This document shows, one piece after another, positions 34,334-43,251 of a DNA stretch of 64,000 nt. Within the stretch, counting starts at the first letter, position 1, and every line of letters begins with the position of its first letter. The DNA lies in assembly GCF_025567165.1 (NCBI RefSeq), contig NZ_JAOQKC010000016.1, positions 1 through 64,000 on the forward strand, given 5' to 3'. Source of the DNA: Laedolimicola ammoniilytica (lineage in GTDB: Bacteria > Bacillota > Clostridia > Lachnospirales > Lachnospiraceae). The notes under the pieces are model-generated. The model saw nothing but the letters and a program-made list of their open reading frames with translations. It had not been told where the DNA came from and did no database searches. Both the position numbers and the translations under genes were made by a program.

Positions 34334-34996
34334 ATGGGAATTGGAGTAAAGGTGCATGTATGGGGTGATTACGCATTGTTTTCAAGACCGGAGCTTAAGA
34401 CAGAACGCTACAGCTATGACGTCATTACCCCCTCGGCGGCCCGTGGCATCCTGGACGCCGTATACTGGCATCCAGGTATGAGGTGGGTCATCGATAAAAT
34501 CTATGTGAAAAATCCTGTTTGTTTTACAAGTGTACGGCGGAACGAAGTAAAAAGCAAAATTCTGGCAAGCAATGTGCTGCAGGCGTACAATGGCGCAGAC
34601 AAGCCGTTGTATATCAGCGCCAGGGAGGACATTGTCCAGAGAGCAGCGCTGATGTTGTGTAATGTTTCCTATGTGATAGAGGCGCATTTTGAAATGACAG
34701 ACAAGGCAAACGCGTCGGATAATCCGGGTAAATTTAAGGATATCATTATGCGGCGATTGCGAAGGGGAGAGTGCTTCCAGATGCCTTGTCTCGGATGCAG
34801 AGAATTTCCGGCGAATTTCGCTCTCTGCGAGGAAGAAGAGATCCATACCGCTTATGATGAAGTGCCGGAAAAAGATTTGGGACTTATGTTATACGATATG
34901 GATTACAGCGAACCGGAAAATATTCAGCCCATGTTTTTCCATGCGGTTATGCGTCATGGTGTGATAGATTTAAGAGAATGCGAGGTGTTACGATGA
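34334..34996 (+). CDS. cas5c: Cas5c, pre-crRNA processing nuclease and Cascade subunit
   Basis: 220 residues. In type I-C there is no Cas6, and Cas5c cuts the repeat hairpins and holds the crRNA 5' handle. The start GIGVKVHVWGDYALFSRPELKTERYSYDVITPSAARGILDAVYW is characteristic. The ATG at 34334 follows AAGGTG at good spacing; an in-frame ATG 7 codons upstream overlaps it. First gene of the Cascade operon; the stop overlaps the cas8c start. Its predicted promoter is flanked by the guide-RNA target site. Confidence 0.95.
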   Translation: MGIGVKVHVWGDYALFSRPELKTERYSYDVITPSAARGILDAVYWHPGMRWVIDKIYVKNPVCFTSVRRNEVKSKILASNVLQAYNGADKPLYISAREDIVQRAALMLCNVSYVIEAHFEMTDKANASDNPGKFKDIIMRRLRRGECFQMPCLGCREFPANFALCEEEEIHTAYDEVPEKDLGLMLYDMDYSEPENIQPMFFHAVMRHGVIDLRECEVLR

Positions 34997-36723
34997 TCTT
35001 GCAGGCATTGGTAAAACAATATGAGAATCTGGAAAGACAGGGAAAAGTATCCGGGCTGGGCTGGTGTCAGGCCAAAGTGTCATACGAACTTGATTTGTCA
35101 AAAAATGGAGACGTTCTGGGCGTTACTTCGCGGAAGATAGAAGAAATGCGCGGTAAAAAGACCGTCTGGGCACCAGCATCTCTGATTGTCCCGGAAATGG
35201 TGACGCGCTCTTCTGGTGTGTCAGCTAATTTCCTGTGTGATAATTCCAAGTATATGCTGGGAATTGATGTGCAGGGAACAAATCAGCGTGTTATTGATTG
35301 CTTTCAGGCCACAAGAGAAAAGCACCGGAGCGTGTTGAAAAACGCGCAGGGAGAAATAGCCCGCGCGATTTTGGCCTATTTTGAGAAGTGGGATCCGCAA
35401 AAAGCAGAACAGCATCCGGTTATTCGAGAAAACTGGGAAAAGTTGACAGAAGGCGGAAACCTGATTTTCAGCGTAGAAGGACAGGAGGCGCAGGAGGACG
35501 AGGAAATCCGGACGTGTTGGGAACAGTACCGGGAGCAAGACGATGGTGAACGTAAGGGGCTTTGTCTTGTTACAGGTAGGAAAACTGAGATTTCCCGAAT
35601 CCATAAAGTGATCAAAGGAGTTCCGGGCGCGCAGTCCAGCGGAGCGGCATTGGTATCTTTTAATGCCCCGGCATTTGAGTCTTATGGAAAAGAACAGAGC
35701 TACAATGCACCGGTGGGGAAATATGCGGAATTTGCCTATACGACAGCATTAAATTATCTTTTGACACAGAGAGACTATACCTTTTCTCTGGGCGACGCCA
35801 TGGTGGTGTACTGGGCAGAAAGCGGAAAAGAAGAATATCAGAAGTGCTTTTTTGATATCCTGAGACCGACCAAAGATAATCAAAAAAAATTAAAGGATAT
35901 TTTTGATAGTTTAAAAGAAGATACGAAGGTATATCTGGAAAACGCAGAGATGGATCCGGAACAGAAATTTTATATCCTGGCGTTGGCGCCCAATGCGGCT
36001 CGCTTATCGGTACGATTTTTTTACATGAATTCATTTGGGAAGATATTGCAGAATATTGCGGAACATTATGAGCGGCTCAGCATTGTAAAACCGGCCTGGG
36101 CAGAGCAGGATTATTTGGGAATTCGCGATATGCTGAATGAGACCGTGAACCAGAAGTCGAAAGATAAAACACCCATTTCAAATATGTCATCGCTTGTATT
36201 GCAGGCGATTCTGTCAGGAAGCAGATATCCGGCAAGCCTTTATACAGATACTTTGATTCGCATACGGGCAGAGAATGGCAAGATTACATGGGGGAGAGCC
36301 GCTATTATCAAAGCATATCTGAATCGCAACTATGGGTGGAAGAAAGGAGAAAGATTTATGGGACTAAAGGAAGAATGCACGGATACAGCTTATGTATTAG
36401 GAAGATTATTTTCCCTTCTGGAAGCAATACAGAAAGAAGCAAATCCATCAATCACAACGACAATCCGGGATCGGTATTTTAATTCCGCCTGTGCAACACC
36501 TGCAAGCGTATTCCCGGTGTTGATCAAATTGAAAAACAGTCATATCAAGAAGCTGGAAAGAGATAAAGGGGGCGCAAAAATTTATTATGAAAAACAGCTG
36601 ACAGATATCATGGGGAGACTGGAGGAATTTCCAAAACGGTTATCATTGGAGCAGCAGGGACAATTTACGCTGGGTTACTATCATCAGCAGCAGAAAAGAT
36701 ATGAAAAAGGGGAGGAAAAATAA
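34993..36723 (+). CDS. cas8c: Cas8c (Csd1), Cascade large subunit
   Basis: 576 residues, normal for Cas8c, which recognises the PAM and recruits Cas3. It begins MILQALVKQYENLERQGKV, and the central VTGRKTEISRIHKVIKGVPGAQSSGAALVSFN block (about residues 192-225) is typical of Csd1. ATGA overlap with cas5c shows coupling. The last 121 residues are also likely made separately as Cas11c from an internal start at 36358. cas7c begins directly after the stop. Confidence 0.94.
   Translation: MILQALVKQYENLERQGKVSGLGWCQAKVSYELDLSKNGDVLGVTSRKIEEMRGKKTVWAPASLIVPEMVTRSSGVSANFLCDNSKYMLGIDVQGTNQRVIDCFQATREKHRSVLKNAQGEIARAILAYFEKWDPQKAEQHPVIRENWEKLTEGGNLIFSVEGQEAQEDEEIRTCWEQYREQDDGERKGLCLVTGRKTEISRIHKVIKGVPGAQSSGAALVSFNAPAFESYGKEQSYNAPVGKYAEFAYTTALNYLLTQRDYTFSLGDAMVVYWAESGKEEYQKCFFDILRPTKDNQKKLKDIFDSLKEDTKVYLENAEMDPEQKFYILALAPNAARLSVRFFYMNSFGKILQNIAEHYERLSIVKPAWAEQDYLGIRDMLNETVNQKSKDKTPISNMSSLVLQAILSGSRYPASLYTDTLIRIRAENGKITWGRAAIIKAYLNRNYGWKKGERFMGLKEECTDTAYVLGRLFSLLEAIQKEANPSITTTIRDRYFNSACATPASVFPVLIKLKNSHIKKLERDKGGAKIYYEKQLTDIMGRLEEFPKRLSLEQQGQFTLGYYHQQQKRYEKGEEK
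36358..36723 (+). CDS. cas11c: Cas11c small subunit, internal in-frame start within cas8c
   Basis: 121 residues beginning MGLKEECTDTAYVLGRLFSLL. The ATG at 36358 is in frame with cas8c and has an excellent Shine-Dalgarno, AAAGGAGA (36343-36350), 7 bases ahead, inside the coding sequence. In characterised type I-C systems the small subunit Cas11c is translated from exactly this part of cas8c. The segment is helical and contains ATPASVFPVLIKL. Identification rests on the internal ribosome site plus the known family behaviour. Confidence 0.82.
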   Translation: MGLKEECTDTAYVLGRLFSLLEAIQKEANPSITTTIRDRYFNSACATPASVFPVLIKLKNSHIKKLERDKGGAKIYYEKQLTDIMGRLEEFPKRLSLEQQGQFTLGYYHQQQKRYEKGEEK

Positions 36724-37635
36724 ATGAGTGAAGCGATTAAAAATAGATACGAGTTCGTGATATTATTTGACGTGGAAAATGGAAATCCAAATGGCGACCC
36801 CGACGCAGGCAATATGCCCAGAATCGATCCGGAGAGTGGACTGGGACTGGTAACAGATGTTTGCCTGAAGCGCAAGATTCGCAATTATGTGGAAACGGTA
36901 AAAGAGGATGCGCAGGGATATAAAATTTACATCAAAGAGTCTGTACCTTTGAACCGCAGTGACAGAGAGGCCTGCGCAGATCTGGGAATCAGGGAAACAG
37001 AGGAAAAAAAGGTAACGGAAGAATTGAAGAAATTAAAGAAAGATGATCCGGACGCAGATCTTAAGCTGAAGGATTATATGTGCCGGAATTTCTATGACAT
37101 TCGTACTTTTGGAGCCGTAATGACTACTTTTGTCAAAGCCTCTTTGAACTGTGGTCAGGTAAGAGGTCCTGTTCAGATTGGTTTCGCCCGCAGCGTTGAT
37201 CCGATTATCGGTCAGGAGGTGACAATTACGAGAGTTGCTATCACTACTGAAAAAGATGCGGAAAACAAAAATACAGAAATGGGCAGAAAGACGATCGTTC
37301 CTTATGGACTTTATCGCGCGGAGGGATATATTTCTGCAAATCTGGCGCGAAAAGTAACCGGCTTTTCGGAAGAAGATCTGGAACTGTTGTGGGAAGCAAT
37401 TCTCAATATGTTTGAAATAGATCATTCTGCTGCAAGGGGAAATATGGCAGTACGGGAGTTGATTGTCTTTAAGCACAGTAAGGAATTGGGAGATTGTCCG
37501 GCGTACAAATTATTCGATGCGGTAGAAGTAAAGAGAAAGGAAGATGTGGAATACCCCAAAAAATATCAGGATTATATCGTAACGGTTCACAAAGAACAGA
37601 TTCCTGATTCCGTAGAAGTAAGAAGGATAAATTGA
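36724..37635 (+). CDS. cas7c: Cas7c (Csd2), Cascade backbone
   Basis: 303 residues. Forms the helical filament along the crRNA guide. Begins with the RAMP-type IKNRYEFVILFDVENGNPNGDPD motif, and later FGAVMTT...GQVRGPVQIGFARS, as in Csd2 proteins. The ATG follows the cas8c TAA directly, with GGGGAGG about 8 bases ahead. The stop overlaps the cas4 start by 1 base. Confidence 0.95.
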   Translation: MSEAIKNRYEFVILFDVENGNPNGDPDAGNMPRIDPESGLGLVTDVCLKRKIRNYVETVKEDAQGYKIYIKESVPLNRSDREACADLGIRETEEKKVTEELKKLKKDDPDADLKLKDYMCRNFYDIRTFGAVMTTFVKASLNCGQVRGPVQIGFARSVDPIIGQEVTITRVAITTEKDAENKNTEMGRKTIVPYGLYRAEGYISANLARKVTGFSEEDLELLWEAILNMFEIDHSAARGNMAVRELIVFKHSKELGDCPAYKLFDAVEVKRKEDVEYPKKYQDYIVTVHKEQIPDSVEVRRIN

Positions 37636-38297
37636 TGGAATACACAGAAGACGATTATCTTATGATATCCGGAATTCAGCATTTCAGGTTCTGTAAAAGG
37701 CAGTGGGCGTTGATTCACATAGAACAGCAGTGGGCAGAGAATGAACACACAGTTATTGGTGAATTGATGCATAAAAAAGTACACGATCCCTATCTTACAG
37801 AAAAACGAAAAGATATCATCATTGCGCGGGCTATGCCGGTGGCGTCCAGAAAAATGGGCGTCACTGGTGAATGCGACGTAGTAGAGTTTCACCGATGTGA
37901 GGAGGGAATTCGCCTGTATGGACATCGAGGCAACTTTTCTGTTTATCCGATAGAATACAAAAAAGGAAAGCCTAAAATTACGGAAGAAGACAGATTGCAG
38001 CTGACCGCACAGGCAATGTGCCTGGAGGAAATGCTTTCCACGCATATTTCAGAGGGGGCTTTGTTCTACGGGGAAACAAGACGGCGTGAACCTGTGAAAA
38101 TAACGGAAGAGCTCCGCAATGAAGTAAAAGAAATGTTTCAGGAGATGCATCAATATTATAAGCGACAGTATACGCCGAAGGTAAAACCGGGCAAGAAATG
38201 TACAGCATGCTCGTTGAAAGATGTCTGCCTTCCAAAACTTGGAAAAAACGGTTCTGTGAAAATGTATCTGGACCAGGCGCTGGAGGAAGATGTATGA
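37635..38297 (+). CDS. cas4: Cas4 nuclease (spacer PAM processing)
   Basis: 220 residues. A RecB-like nuclease with a 4Fe-4S cluster: one Cys in FRFCKRQW and three in KKCTACSLKDVC. Catalytic residues appear as GECDVVEF (Asp) and YPIEYKKGKP (E-x-K), with QAMCLEEM as the QxxxY-like helix. Cas4 trims prespacers so that they carry the TTC PAM. The ATG at 37635 shares its A with the cas7c TGA; cas1 begins inside its own stop. Confidence 0.94.
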   Translation: MEYTEDDYLMISGIQHFRFCKRQWALIHIEQQWAENEHTVIGELMHKKVHDPYLTEKRKDIIIARAMPVASRKMGVTGECDVVEFHRCEEGIRLYGHRGNFSVYPIEYKKGKPKITEEDRLQLTAQAMCLEEMLSTHISEGALFYGETRRREPVKITEELRNEVKEMFQEMHQYYKRQYTPKVKPGKKCTACSLKDVCLPKLGKNGSVKMYLDQALEEDV

Positions 38298-39325
38298 AAA
38301 AATTATTGAACACGTTATATGTTACTTCCGAAAACAGTTATCTGTCATTAGACGGTGAGAATATTGTTATTTATGAGAAGGAAAGCGAACTGGGAAGAGT
38401 CCCGTTGCATAATCTGGAAGGAATTGTATCCTTTGGTTATCGTGGAACCAGTCCGGCGCTTATGGGAGCCTGCGCAGAAAAAAATATTTCCCTGTGCTAT
38501 ATGACTCCTCAGGGGAAATTCCTGGCGCGCGTTACAGGAAAAACACGGGGAAATGTAGTTCTGCGTAAGCAGCAGTACGAGAGCAGTAACGACGATACAA
38601 TCGCGCTGGAGATTGCTAAGAGTTGCATTCTGGGAAAGGTACATAATGCGCGCTGGGTTCTGGAGCGGGCTATTCGGGATCACGCTATGCAGATAGATGC
38701 GGAGCGTGTAAAAAAGGCGTCTGAACTGTTAAAAAATTCTATTGCGATGGTTCGGAGCAGTACATCAAAGGACGAACTCAGAGGATATGAAGGAGAAGCG
38801 GCCAGTATTTACTTTGGAGTATTTGACGAACTGATCCTGCAGCAGAAAAAGGATTTTACGTTTCAGGGCAGGAATAGAAGACCGCCTATGGATAAGATGA
38901 ATGCAATGCTGTCATTTGTTTATACATTGCTGACCAATATGGAGACGTCTGCACTGGAAAGTGTAGGGCTGGATCCCTGTGTCGGTTACCTTCATACAGA
39001 ACGACCCGGCAGAGTTTCGTTAGCACTGGATATGATGGAAGAACTCAGGGCAGTTCTGGCAGATCGGTTTGTGTTGTCGTTAGTGAATAAGAAAATGATT
39101 ACAGGCAAAAATTTTACATAGAAGGAAAACGGTGCGGTACTTCTTGATGACAATGGACGCAGACTGATATTGACGGAATGGCAGAACAGAAAAAAGGAGT
39201 TCATAACGCATCCGTTTTTACAGGAAAAGGTGGAGTGGGGAATGGTTCCTTATGTTCAGGCAATGTTGCTGGCACGTTTTTTGCGTGGCGATTTGGATGG
39301 CTATCCGGTTTTTCTGTGGAAATGA
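38294..39325 (+). pseudogene. cas1: Cas1 integrase interrupted by an in-frame TAG
   Basis: The frame encodes a full-size 343-residue Cas1 except that codon 276 (39119-39121) is TAG. Before it are the catalytic residues: Glu in YEGEAASIYF, His in GYLHTERPGR and Asp in LALDMMEEL. After it, in the same frame with no other lesion, come KENGAVLLDDNGRRLILTEW and the conserved PYVQAMLLARFLRGDLDGYP ending LWK-TGA at 39325. Intact I-C Cas1 proteins have the same KENGAV block without a stop. Adaptation is therefore probably lost or weakened, unless the codon is an assembly error or is suppressed. The start overlaps the cas4 stop. Confidence 0.9.
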
Positions 39326-39333
39326 GGTGTGGA

Positions 39334-39624
39334 ATGTTAGTATTAATTACGTATGATGTGAATACCGAAAATGCGGCCGGAAAGACAAGGCTGCGGAAAG
39401 TCGCAAAGCAGTGTGTCAATTATGGCAGAAGAGTGCAAAATTCGGTATTTGAGTGCCTCCTGGATAATGCGCAGAGTATTACCTTGAAAGCAATCCTTGC
39501 GGATATTATTGATCCAGAGAAGGATAGTCTTCGCATTTATTATTTAGGAAACAAATATCAAACAAAGATAGAACATATTGGAGTAGACAGAGGGATTGCT
39601 GCAGATCAGACGCTTATTTTATAA
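39334..39624 (+). CDS. cas2: Cas2
   Basis: 96 residues, the size expected for type I-C. The ferredoxin fold starts MLVLITYDVNTENAAGKTRL and continues CVNYGRRVQNSVFECLLD. It bridges the two Cas1 dimers during spacer integration. The ATG lies 8 bases after the natural cas1 stop, with GAGGTG ahead. The reading frame is undamaged although cas1 is interrupted. Confidence 0.94.
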   Translation: MLVLITYDVNTENAAGKTRLRKVAKQCVNYGRRVQNSVFECLLDNAQSITLKAILADIIDPEKDSLRIYYLGNKYQTKIEHIGVDRGIAADQTLIL

Positions 39625-39790
39625 GTTCGGTGCGAAAGCCAATGACACATAAATGGACTGAGGGATTCGCACCTGAAAATAAGTCATGGAATGCTTAAAT
39701 ATGTTCTGTAAAATCGAAATGTTTAATGATTTTAAAAGTTTTAAACAATTTTTGCTGAGAATTAGATAAGATTTTAGGTAAAAATTGCTG
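39625..39790 (+). promoter_or_regulatory. CRISPR leader
   Basis: 166 bp of AT-rich sequence between cas2 and the first repeat. It starts with a hairpin, GGTGCGAA (39629-39636) and TTCGCACC (39666-39673), and becomes very T/A-rich toward the array. Leader at this end is supported by the degenerate repeats at the far end. Confidence 0.7.
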
Positions 39791-42498
39791 TCGCTCCCCT
39801 CGCGGGGGGCGTGGATTGAAATATTTGCTTTCGGTGTTGTTAATTCGAAAGGATTGGTCGCTCCCCTCGCGGGGGGCGTGGATTGAAATCACTAACCTCA
39901 ACAGGATACGTGCGAAGAGAGGTCGTCGCTCCCCTCGCGGGGGGCGTGGATTGAAATCAAAAAGTAATTGATGTGGACTGCGTGCCAATTTAGTCGCTCC
40001 CCTCGCGGGGGGCGTGGATTGAAATCTGTCGGAGCTGGGCTATAACAACACGAATTACAGTCGCTCCCCTCGCGGGGGGCGTGGATTGAAATAATGCAAG
40101 TACGAATGACGATGGAAGCGACGTGTGTCGCTCCCCTCGCGGGGGGCGTGGATTGAAATCGCGAATATGAGGACACGCTGACAACGCCTGTGAAGTCGCT
40201 CCCCTCGCGGGGGGCGTGGATTGAAATGCTAACTCCAAGTATTGATTCTGCAAGACGTTCACCGTCGCTCCCCTCGCGGGGGGCGTGGATTGAAATCACC
40301 GCAAAAACCGGGAGGGGTGGCTTGTGACTAGTCGCTCCCCTCGCGGGGGGCGTGGATTGAAATTACGGCACAATCGAACAGTTTCGGGGAAAAGTTAGTC
40401 GCTCCCCTCGCGGGGGGCGTGGATTGAAATTCTTACTCAATGTAAACTCCCCCATTCATAGCGTGTCGCTCCCCTCGCGGGGGGCGTGGATTGAAATGTG
40501 CCAAAATGTATTATAATACTGGCCAAGCGCATGTCGCTCCCCTCGCGGGGGGCGTGGATTGAAATTTGATATCGAAACTGCGAGCGCATGGGACAATATG
40601 GTCGCTCCCCTCGCGGGGGGCGTGGATTGAAATTAAATCATTGAACAACGATTTCGGGTGGAACGTGTCGCTCCCCTCGCGGGGGGGCGTGGATTGAAAT
40701 TCAAACTCGTTGCCATAATACATTACCTCTCTTTGTCGCTCCCCTCGCGGGGGGCGTGGATTGAAATTTCCGAAACTCTCTGGAGCGACTTGCAGGGGAT
40801 GGTCGCTCCCCTCGCGGGGGGCATGGATTGAAATCTATTGTAATGTGCGGGTTATTGTTCTGGTACAGTCGCTCCCCTCGCGGGGGGCGTGGATTGAAAT
40901 CGGATCTCGTTTGTGTCCTGCAAGTGTACCCTCGTCGCTCCCCTCGCGGGGGGCGTGGATTGAAATTGTACAGTCACAACGTTGCGCAGGTCGGTTATAG
41001 TCGCTCCCCTCGCGGGGGGCGTGGATTGAAATAATGATGGAACAACTACGCGGCACACGCCGTTTACGTCGCTTCCCTCGCGGGGGGCGTGGATTGAAAT
41101 TGTCAGAGTTGGGCTATAACAACACGAATTACAAGTCGCTCCCCTCGCGGGGGGCGTGGATTGAAATTCTTCCGGATCCTCATCCGGATAACGGCGATCC
41201 AGTCGCTCCCCTCGCGGGGGGCGTGGATTGAAATAGAAAAGTCATCGTGAATCCGTCCGCAAAAGTTGTCGCTCCCCTCGCGGGGGGCGTGGATTGAAAT
41301 GAGCGCTTTTATAACGACGTCCAGGATCTGAATGTCGCTCCCCTCGCGGGGGGCGTGGATTGAAATAATCCTCGCAGTGCACCGCGGATCGCACCCTCCG
41401 TCGCTCCCCTCGCGGGAGCGTGGATTGAAATCTCTGTGTTGACGGACAACCCTAATTCTGCGCAGTCGCTCCCCTCGCGGGAGCGTGGATTGAAATAATC
41501 CTCGCAGTGCACCGCGGATCGCACCCTCCAGTCGCTCCCCTCGCGGGAGCGTGGATTGAAATGTTTCGGACTGGAAGGAACTGAAAATGTAACAGCCGTC
41601 GCTCCCCTCGCGGGAGCGTGGATTGAAATTTCCACAACTGCGAGAAATGCCGACAACATTTCGTCGCTCCCCTCGCGGGAGCGTGGATTGAAATGGTCTA
41701 TAAATGTGTATTGTTTCGCCGTCATTCAAAGTCGCTCCCCTCGCGGGAGCGTGGATTGAAATTTCAGCGAAAGATCTATGTGCTGAAATCCCACAAGGTC
41801 GCTCCCCTCGCGGGAGCGTGGATTGAAATTTCCAGCCTCATTTTTTCGTCCGTCCACCACTCCGTCGCTCCCCTCGCGGGAGCGTGGATTGAAATAGGAC
41901 TGCAACAGGCTTCTGCGCCGGGTGGATCTTCGTCGCTCCCCTCGCGGGAGCGTGGATTGAAATCCGAACATACAGGATATCTCCCGGCTTGTACGGTGTC
42001 GCTCCCCTCGCGGGAGCGTGGATTGAAATGTGGAAGCTCTTATTGAGCGTGAAAGCCGATGGAAAGTCGCTCCCCTCGCGGGAGCGCGGATTGAAATAAC
42101 CGGGACCGATTTATCCTGAACAGCATTACGGTGGTCGCTCCCCTCGCGGGAGCGTGGATTGAAATATATAGGATTTCTCTTGTATCCGTATCGCTCATGT
42201 CGCTCCCCTCGCGGGAGCGTGGATTGAAATTGGAGGATTCAAATGAGTAAAATATATATTACGGCAGTCGCTCCCCTCGCGGGAGCGTGGATTGAAATCA
42301 GTTAGAGGGTTTGTATAGCGTTCCACAAACTGTCGCTCCCCTCACGGGAGCGTGGATTGAAATACGATGTTATCTATTCTTTTGGCAATGTGGACTGGTG
42401 TCGCTCCCCTCGCAGGGGCGTGGATTGAAATGTTATATTATATAATTCAGAAAACGTTGAAGCGAAGTCGCTCCCCTTGCGGGAGCGAGGATTGGAAT
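39791..42498 (+). CRISPR. type I-C CRISPR array, 41 repeats / 40 spacers
   Basis: Repeats begin GTCGCTCCCCTCGC and end GCGTGGATTGAAAT; spacers are 33-36 bp. Repeats 1-24 (39791 to 41366) are 33 nt with a GGGGGG core. Repeats 25-41 (from 41400) are 32 nt with GGGAGCG. Single-base variants occur at repeats 14 (extra G), 16, 20, 35, 39 and 40. The last repeat (42467-42498) is degenerate, marking the old end. Spacers 24 and 26 are identical over 33 nt (41367 and 41497), and spacers 4 and 20 are nearly identical (40026 and 41101). The hairpin matches Cas5c processing. Confidence 0.98.
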
Positions 42499-42646
42499 TT
42501 GTAATATACCACATTATATTTGTCGAACAAAAATATTTGACGATGATGTAAAATTATGCTAGTCTGAATTTATCATCATTATCTGAAAAAGTTCAGGGAG
42601 TGAATCACTCCAAATATTCCAGAGATTGTGAGCCCACAAAAGATAG

Positions 42647-42682
42647 CGACGCCTTTACTTTGGCATAAGAATCAAATATAAT
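42647..42682 (+). repeat. promoter-bearing direct repeat, copy 1
   Basis: CGACGCCTTTACTTT (42647-42661) and ATCAAATATAAT (42671-42682), same spacing as copy 2 at 43181-43216. It contains TTTACT, a 17-bp spacer and TATAAT. Upstream, between the array and here, lie a GGAGTGAATCACTCC hairpin and a possible extra promoter (TTGACG ... TGCTAGTCT) with no gene I can assign. Confidence 0.75.
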
Positions 42683-42719
42683 AAAGGAAGGAGAACAGGC
42701 AGAGCTGATAGATGGACAA

Positions 42720-43172
42720 ATGTACATGTTGGCGACACCCAGTACAAGACACCAGAGATTATCGCATTTCTTGCTTAGAAAGATAGATTCCTATATTGAA
42801 TCGAAAAAGGGGAAGTGCGAGGTGTTTTATGCACCGTTTGGTGTGTTCCTGAAAAATGAAAAATGGGGAGAGGATTTTGTAGAACCAGATCTTATGGTAA
42901 TATGCGATCCGAATAAGGTAGACGAAAAAGGCTGTCACGGAGCACCCGATTGGGTGATAGAGATAGTCTCTCTTTCCAGCAGAATGAGGGATTACCTGCA
43001 AAAAGCAAACCTGTACATGAACAATGGTGTCCGGGAATACTGGATTGTGGATCCGGTGCGCGAGGTGACCGTAGTTTATAAGCGCGAGGAAGAAGGATTC
43101 CCGGTAATATACAAATTCGGCGAGCCGGTAAAGGCAGGGATATACGAGGACCTTGAGATTACGATAGAGTAG
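42720..43172 (+). CDS. Uma2-family (PD-D/ExK nuclease-like) protein, probably 5'-truncated
   Basis: 150 residues from the first ATG, whereas Uma2 proteins are normally ~190. The recognised core is present: TPSTRHQRLSHFLL, VEPDLMVICDPNKVDEKG, GAPDWVIEIVSLSSRMRDYLQKANLYMNNGVREYWIVDP, containing the PD-D/ExK catalytic positions. The frame continues upstream as KEGEQAELIDGQM, the conserved lead-in of the family, but meets a stop near 42669 with no ATG, GTG or TTG. The ATG at 42720 has no ribosome site at proper spacing. Probably a truncated or weakly expressed gene; biological role unknown. Confidence 0.7.
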   Translation: MYMLATPSTRHQRLSHFLLRKIDSYIESKKGKCEVFYAPFGVFLKNEKWGEDFVEPDLMVICDPNKVDEKGCHGAPDWVIEIVSLSSRMRDYLQKANLYMNNGVREYWIVDPVREVTVVYKREEEGFPVIYKFGEPVKAGIYEDLEITIE

Positions 43173-43180
43173 GAGAGATT

Positions 43181-43216
43181 CGACGCCTTTACTTTCACTC
43201 AGAGATCAAATATAAT
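43181..43216 (+). repeat. promoter-bearing direct repeat, copy 2
   Basis: Same blocks as copy 1, CGACGCCTTTACTTT (43181-43195) and ATCAAATATAAT (43205-43216). It supplies a TTTACT/TATAAT promoter for the RpiR gene. Confidence 0.75.
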
Positions 43217-43251
43217 GGAGAAAGAAACGGAAGCGTGCAGGGGGGATACAT

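Noticed and set aside
37632..37637. TTG at 37632 as the cas4 start
   Set aside because: The ATG one codon later overlaps the cas7c stop in the usual coupled way and is the better start.
39119..39121. TAG in cas1 read as pyrrolysine or another recoded residue
   Set aside because: No pyl genes or recoding signal are visible, and other genes here do not show internal TAG; nonsense mutation or sequence error is simpler.
39695..42046. Long open frames on both strands through the CRISPR array (repeating GAWIEI-, ISIHAPREGSD-like peptides)
   Set aside because: They are translations of the repeats; the periodic 65-68-bp unit and spacers show an array, not proteins.
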